Positions 60,732-64,000 of a stretch of 64,000 bases of DNA are shown piece by piece. The stretch is taken from the NCBI RefSeq assembly GCF_037975245.1, contig NC_092570.1, positions 11,263,001 to 11,327,000 of the forward strand, in the 5' to 3' direction. The notes beneath the pieces are model-generated. The model was not told where the DNA came from, made no database searches, and was given only the letters and a program-made list of their open reading frames with translations. Every line of letters begins with the position of its first letter. Positions within the stretch are counted from its first letter, which is position 1. The DNA comes from Apostichopus japonicus (Eukaryota > Echinodermata > Holothuroidea > Aspidochirotida > Stichopodidae). A program made the translations under genes and the position numbers.

Positions 60732-61760
60732 TAGTTTTTACACGGGTCCAAATATTGGGAACCGGGTATCCGAGAGCCGTTACCCGTCGGGTATCTGGGT
60801 ACCCGAAGAAAAATTGTTTACCCTCGTGTTTCGCCCCTTTCAAGAAATTACATATTGGATGCTATACTTCATGAATTATATTCTCCACTGACAATGTTTC
60901 CATGTTCAAATAAGGTGTAAGATAAGGTATAAAACCTTCCTCAATATTTTCTATTTGCTTCTGTTTCTTTCATTAACTTGTTAAAAACTTCATACAAATG
61001 AAAAAATAGTAATTGTGAGAATTCTTTCAATTCAGGGATGAGACTGAGCCGGGGAAAAAAAATCTGAAATTTATTGATCGCCGTCCTGGGGGAGGGGTTT
61101 AAGGGGGGTGCCCCCTCCCCTTTAGAATTTTTTTGTCAGGTAAGGAGGGCTTAGATGCAAAATGGTGGACTCTAGATGGAATCTATCACATCACGTAACT
61201 CGCCAAAAAAGTGTGGAATTTCTGCTTGTATAATTTATCCATTAGCTTTTTTGAACCAAAAAATCGATTTTTTGCTTGCTTTGTGCTACTTGATTCCACC
61301 ACTGGTCAAATTCGGTGTTCCTTCCCTTCAGTCCAGCATCTTCGGCCAAAAAAAAAAAAAAAATTAAATTAAATCAAAAAAATAATAAAAAACGCGAATT
61401 ACGAGAAAAAACGCGAAAATGAAAAAAAAAAAATCGGAAATCCGCGTTTCCGCGGAAGAGTCTCATGCCTGCAATTTCTTCCACATGGTAGCCTAACACC
61501 ACACTAATCCAACAGGGAAATCTAGCCTAATAATCTGTTTACTTGCTGAAATTGTGACGCAGTTATGAGATATCCATGAAATACATTCATTTTACTGTTA
61601 TCTTCGACCACATGGTAGCCTAACACCACACTAAGTCAATGGGAAAATCTTGCCTGACCATCGGTGCAAAAAAAAAAACAAATCACACTTTGTGTAGGAT
61701 TGGGGTAATAAATGAGGAACCTGGTAGTATCGCGTCAGGTGGGTACCCATGTTATTTCCA
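60732..61760. mobile_element. Non-autonomous hAT-like element, copy 1 (degenerate, with nested insert)
   Basis: The left end 'tagtttttacacgggtccaa' followed by 'gggaaccgggtatccgag' matches the left end of the element at 62,120. The right end near 61,741-61,760 ('gggtacccatgttattt') is a diverged inverted copy. Shared internal sequence includes 'caagaaattacatattg', 'actgacaatgttt' and 'ggtataaaaccttcct'. It also has two units (from 61,481 and 61,609) of a 128-132 bp 'ccacatggtagcctaacacc' repeat. There is no coding capacity, and a target-site duplication is not clear for this copy. Confidence 0.65.
61033..61471. mobile_element. Nested MITE with CAGG termini inside hAT copy 1
   Basis: The 13-bp terminal inverted repeats differ at one position: CAGGGATGAGACT at 61,033-61,045 and AGTCTCATGCCTG at 61,459-61,471. 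CAATT flanks both sides (61,028-61,032 and 61,472-61,476). The related element at 62,120 has the uninterrupted sequence 'ttctttcaatttcctccaca' at 62,675-62,694, an empty site that fixes the borders. The interior is A-rich near the right end, with 'ccgcgtttccgcgg' and a G/C-rich patch at 61,087-61,120. It has no coding capacity. Confidence 0.75.
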
Positions 61761-62119
61761 ACCCCCAACCTCCAGTTTTGCCAAGGTTGGGTGAGCATCC
61801 CTAGGGCCAGGCGGTGAACAATAATAATAATTATAATCAGCAGTTATTTTATGACACTTAAGCGATGGCAAATGTGGGAGGAACCCACAAGGGCTATGGC
61901 TACAACTTACACGTCAGGTGGCTTCCAATTCAACATTTTAAGTGAAATTTGGAATCTTTTCAATTTAGAAATTCATTCAGATGGGAAATTGATTGCTCTT
62001 GGATGAAAGACCCACTTTACTATGATTCATTGCTTCAAATACCACAGCCTTTATCTGCCTACTGGAGGAGCGCCCACTGTCCAGTCTAGTTGTTGCTGCA
62101 GAAGATCCTTTAGTGATAG
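61761..62119 (-). pseudogene. Segment between two hAT-like insertions, possibly DIRS-derived
   Basis: No intact frame. On the minus strand the part nearest copy 1 reads 'LAKLEVGGWK', which could be the 'VGGRL' lead-in of a DIRS RT domain cut by the insertion. The part nearest 62,112 is Ser/Arg-rich. This assignment rests on position and weak similarity only. Confidence 0.3.
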
Positions 62120-63276
62120 TAGTGTTTACATGGGTCCAAAAATCGGGAACCGGGTACCCGAGAGCCGTTACCCGTCGGGTATCCAGGTACCCAGAAAAAA
62201 AATTGTTTACCCTTGTGTATCACGATTTTCAAGAAATTACATATTGTATGCTATAATAAATGAATTGTATTCTGTACTGACAATGTTTTCATGTTCAAAT
62301 ACGTAGGTGTAACATAAGGTATAAAACCTTCCTGAATAATTTCTATTTGGTTTTGTTTCTCTCATTAACTTGTTATAAATTTCATATAATTAACATCACT
62401 ACTAACATCGCACTGCTGCCGCTGCTTATGCTTGCTCTCCGCCTCTATTGGATCAGACCACATAAATATCCAATTTAGCCCTTAAGCAGTTGTTACTACT
62501 ACTATCTATTATGCATTATCTGCGAGATGCATTTGGAATAAACGTCTAGTAAAAAGCAACTTGTGATTTATATTTTTTAGTTATCCCATCTATAATTCAT
62601 TAACCTCTCGTGAAATTCCTTGTCAGCCTTCACTTCTATGAAATAAATGAATGAATAAATAATAATTGTGAGAATTCTTTCAATTTCCTCCACATGGTAG
62701 CCTAACACCACACTAAGTCAATGAGAAATCTAGCTAAGCCTAACCATCAGTTAATTCGCTAAAATTGTGACGCAGTTATAAGATATCAATGAAATACTTT
62801 CATTATTGCTGTTACGTTTGACCACATGGTTGCCTAACACCACACTGCGTCAATGGGGTAATCTAACCTAGCTATCTGTTTATTAGCTGAAATTGTGACG
62901 CAGTTATAAGATATCCATGGAATACTTTCGTTATTGCTGTTATCTTCGACCACATGGTAGCCATGGTAGCCCACACTAAGTCAATGGGAAATCTGCCTAC
63001 CCATCAGTTTGCCCACAAAAAATCACACTTTGCGTAGGATACGGGTTGTTAATTAGGAACCGGGTAGCATCGCGGCAGTCGGGTACCTTCGTTATTGCTG
63101 TTATCCTCGACTACATGGTAGCCTAACACCAAACTAAGTCAATGGGAAATCTGCCTAACCGTAGGTTTGCCAAAAAAAAAAAAAAAAAAATCACACTTTG
63201 CGTAGGATTTCGGGTCATAAATTAGGAACCAGGTAGTACCGTTGGGCTGGTACCCGGATAACCCATGCAAACACTA
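62120..63276. mobile_element. Non-autonomous hAT-like element, copy 2, with 8-bp target duplication
   Basis: The left end TAGTGTTTACATGGGT (62,120-62,135) and the right end ACCCATGCAAACACTA (63,261-63,276) are inverted repeats with one mismatch. The flanks AGTGATAG (62,112-62,119) and AGTCATAG (63,277-63,284) form an 8-bp target-site duplication with one mismatch. TAGNG-type ends and an 8-bp duplication are the signature of hAT transposons. Inside are four units of a 128-132 bp repeat ('acatggtagcctaacacc', starts about 62,690, 62,822, 62,950, 63,111) and an internal duplicate of the right subterminal 'ggaaccgggtag' region. No transposase is present. Confidence 0.8.
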
Positions 63277-63600
63277 AGTCATAGCTCCCCTAGAGCCTAT
63301 CCACAGTATAAGAACTGAGTCTACCTATTGCCCTGTTCGTGAATGACCTTCTCTGCGTATTCCCCTGTAAGACTCCTCGAACCCCTTTGGTAGGTCTTGC
63401 CTCTCTTGGTCAATAGCGTCAAGGTCTACTTCTCTCCCATGACCTGAACTCCTACTTTGCCTGGGTCTCTTTACGGGTCAACTCTTCCTGCAGCTTTAGA
63501 TGGATTTTACCTGCAAATAGGTCATCCCCCCCCCCAAAAAACAGCAGTGCTATCATCCTTGTTCACCTGGTGGATGAGGCCACCTTCTCCTTTCTGCATT
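63277..63600 (-). pseudogene. Possible DIRS ORF1 (gag-like) remnant
   Basis: Minus-strand reading with frame changes gives acidic/basic stretches such as REVDLDAIDQERQDLPKGF and ESYRGIRREGHSR (about 63,310-63,440). These resemble the Arg- and Gly-rich end of DIRS-group ORF1 proteins, and the position, 5' of the RT on that strand, fits. A C-run (63,526-63,535) is followed by A6. Evidence is weak without a search. Confidence 0.35.
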
Positions 63601-64000
63601 GTGTTACGAGGGCCCATTGTAGCCTAACGCTAGTTACTGCTAGTGAGGAGCCTAATGTTATAATATAGAAAGTATTGAAATTGCCTACGTGATAAATCAG
63701 TATTTGAGAAATTAGGTCGGGTTACTGTGTCAGAATGTTATAATACACGATTGTTCTGGTATATTCCTTATGATGACGCGCTGGTCTCTGGTTAACGTCG
63801 GTTTACGTGAAATCGCGTGTAAGCTGTGCACACATTTTCGTGGATTCTCTGGAATGTTCGCGAGATATGCAAAGGACTTCCCAGAATAGAGAAACTGGGT
63901 CAAGTGTATCGAGAAAGATCTAGATGATTCTTGACATGGCGAATCGTATAAAAACCCGCCCAGATCGGAGAGTTTCTCAGTTTCTGAACGAATACAAGCG
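63601..64000 (+). promoter_or_regulatory. TATA/initiator promoter, perhaps of an LTR cut by the window end
   Basis: TATAAAAA at 63,947-63,954 is followed by the initiator TCAGTT at 63,977-63,982. The putative start A at 63,979 lies 32 bases from the first T of the TATA box, which is textbook spacing. The region is GC-richer and more CpG-rich than its surroundings and contains GGAATGTTCG (about 63,851-63,860), two abutting heat-shock-type pentamers. A possible LTR start 'tgttacgagg' lies at about 63,603, but no polypurine tract, primer site or second LTR is in view, so a host-gene promoter is equally possible. Confidence 0.4.

Noticed and set aside
1-64000. tRNA or rRNA genes
   Set aside because: No cloverleaf with A/B boxes and no rRNA-like conserved block was seen by eye. 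A covariance-model scan would be needed to exclude short tRNA genes fully.

Overview
The window is eukaryotic and most likely from a marine invertebrate animal. It is AT-rich, has intron-like spacing of short coding fragments, and is dominated by satellites and transposon relics: DIRS-like and non-LTR retrotransposons, hAT-type and palindromic MITEs, and a foldback element. Frequent 'taggcct' motifs and the TE mix hint at an echinoderm-like or other marine genome, but the sequence does not prove a taxon. No complete gene is visible. Nearly all open frames of 60-190 codons are by-products of tandem repeats.

Layout. 1-11,300 is mostly single-copy DNA. It holds two phase-compatible candidate minus-strand exons (1,647-1,773 and 2,980-3,067), two weaker ones (3,909-4,027 and 4,197-4,295), two MITEs (219-456 and 7,505-7,746), a TTTACC-type minisatellite (4,546-5,002), an inverted-repeat pair (5,484-6,375) and a decayed minus-strand LINE (RT at 8,130-9,140, a LINE 3' end at 7,060-7,370). 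Satellite A fills 11,306-20,805, in 260-600 bp units. It is followed by a 4.3-kb spacer carrying a foldback-like element (21,390-22,590). The segment 16,489-25,081 (half of satellite A plus the spacer) is repeated directly at 25,082-33,674, exactly 8,593 bp later, with no difference found where compared. Satellite B (about 290-bp monomers, nested higher-order repeats) fills 33,662-46,372. Satellite C (about 300-bp monomers) fills 46,690-55,045. A (TA)n tract with TG insertions on one side and CA insertions on the other lies at 55,582-56,032.

56,884-56,961 (minus) looks like the last coding exon of a UDP-glucuronate decarboxylase (UXS1-like) gene. From about 58,600 to 63,600 lies a decayed DIRS-type retrotransposon on the minus strand. 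Reverse transcriptase, RNase H and tyrosine-recombinase-like segments occur in the expected order. It is broken by two related hAT-type non-autonomous elements (60,732-61,760; 62,120-63,276), the first of which carries a nested CAGG-ended MITE. The window ends in a TATA/initiator promoter (63,947-63,982) that may belong to an LTR.

Tandem repeats make up more than half of the window. The most notable structures are the exact 8.6-kb tandem duplication, satellite A, whose units each carry a splice-acceptor-like motif, and the foldback element with minisatellite arms. All family names come from reading motifs by eye; no database search was run.
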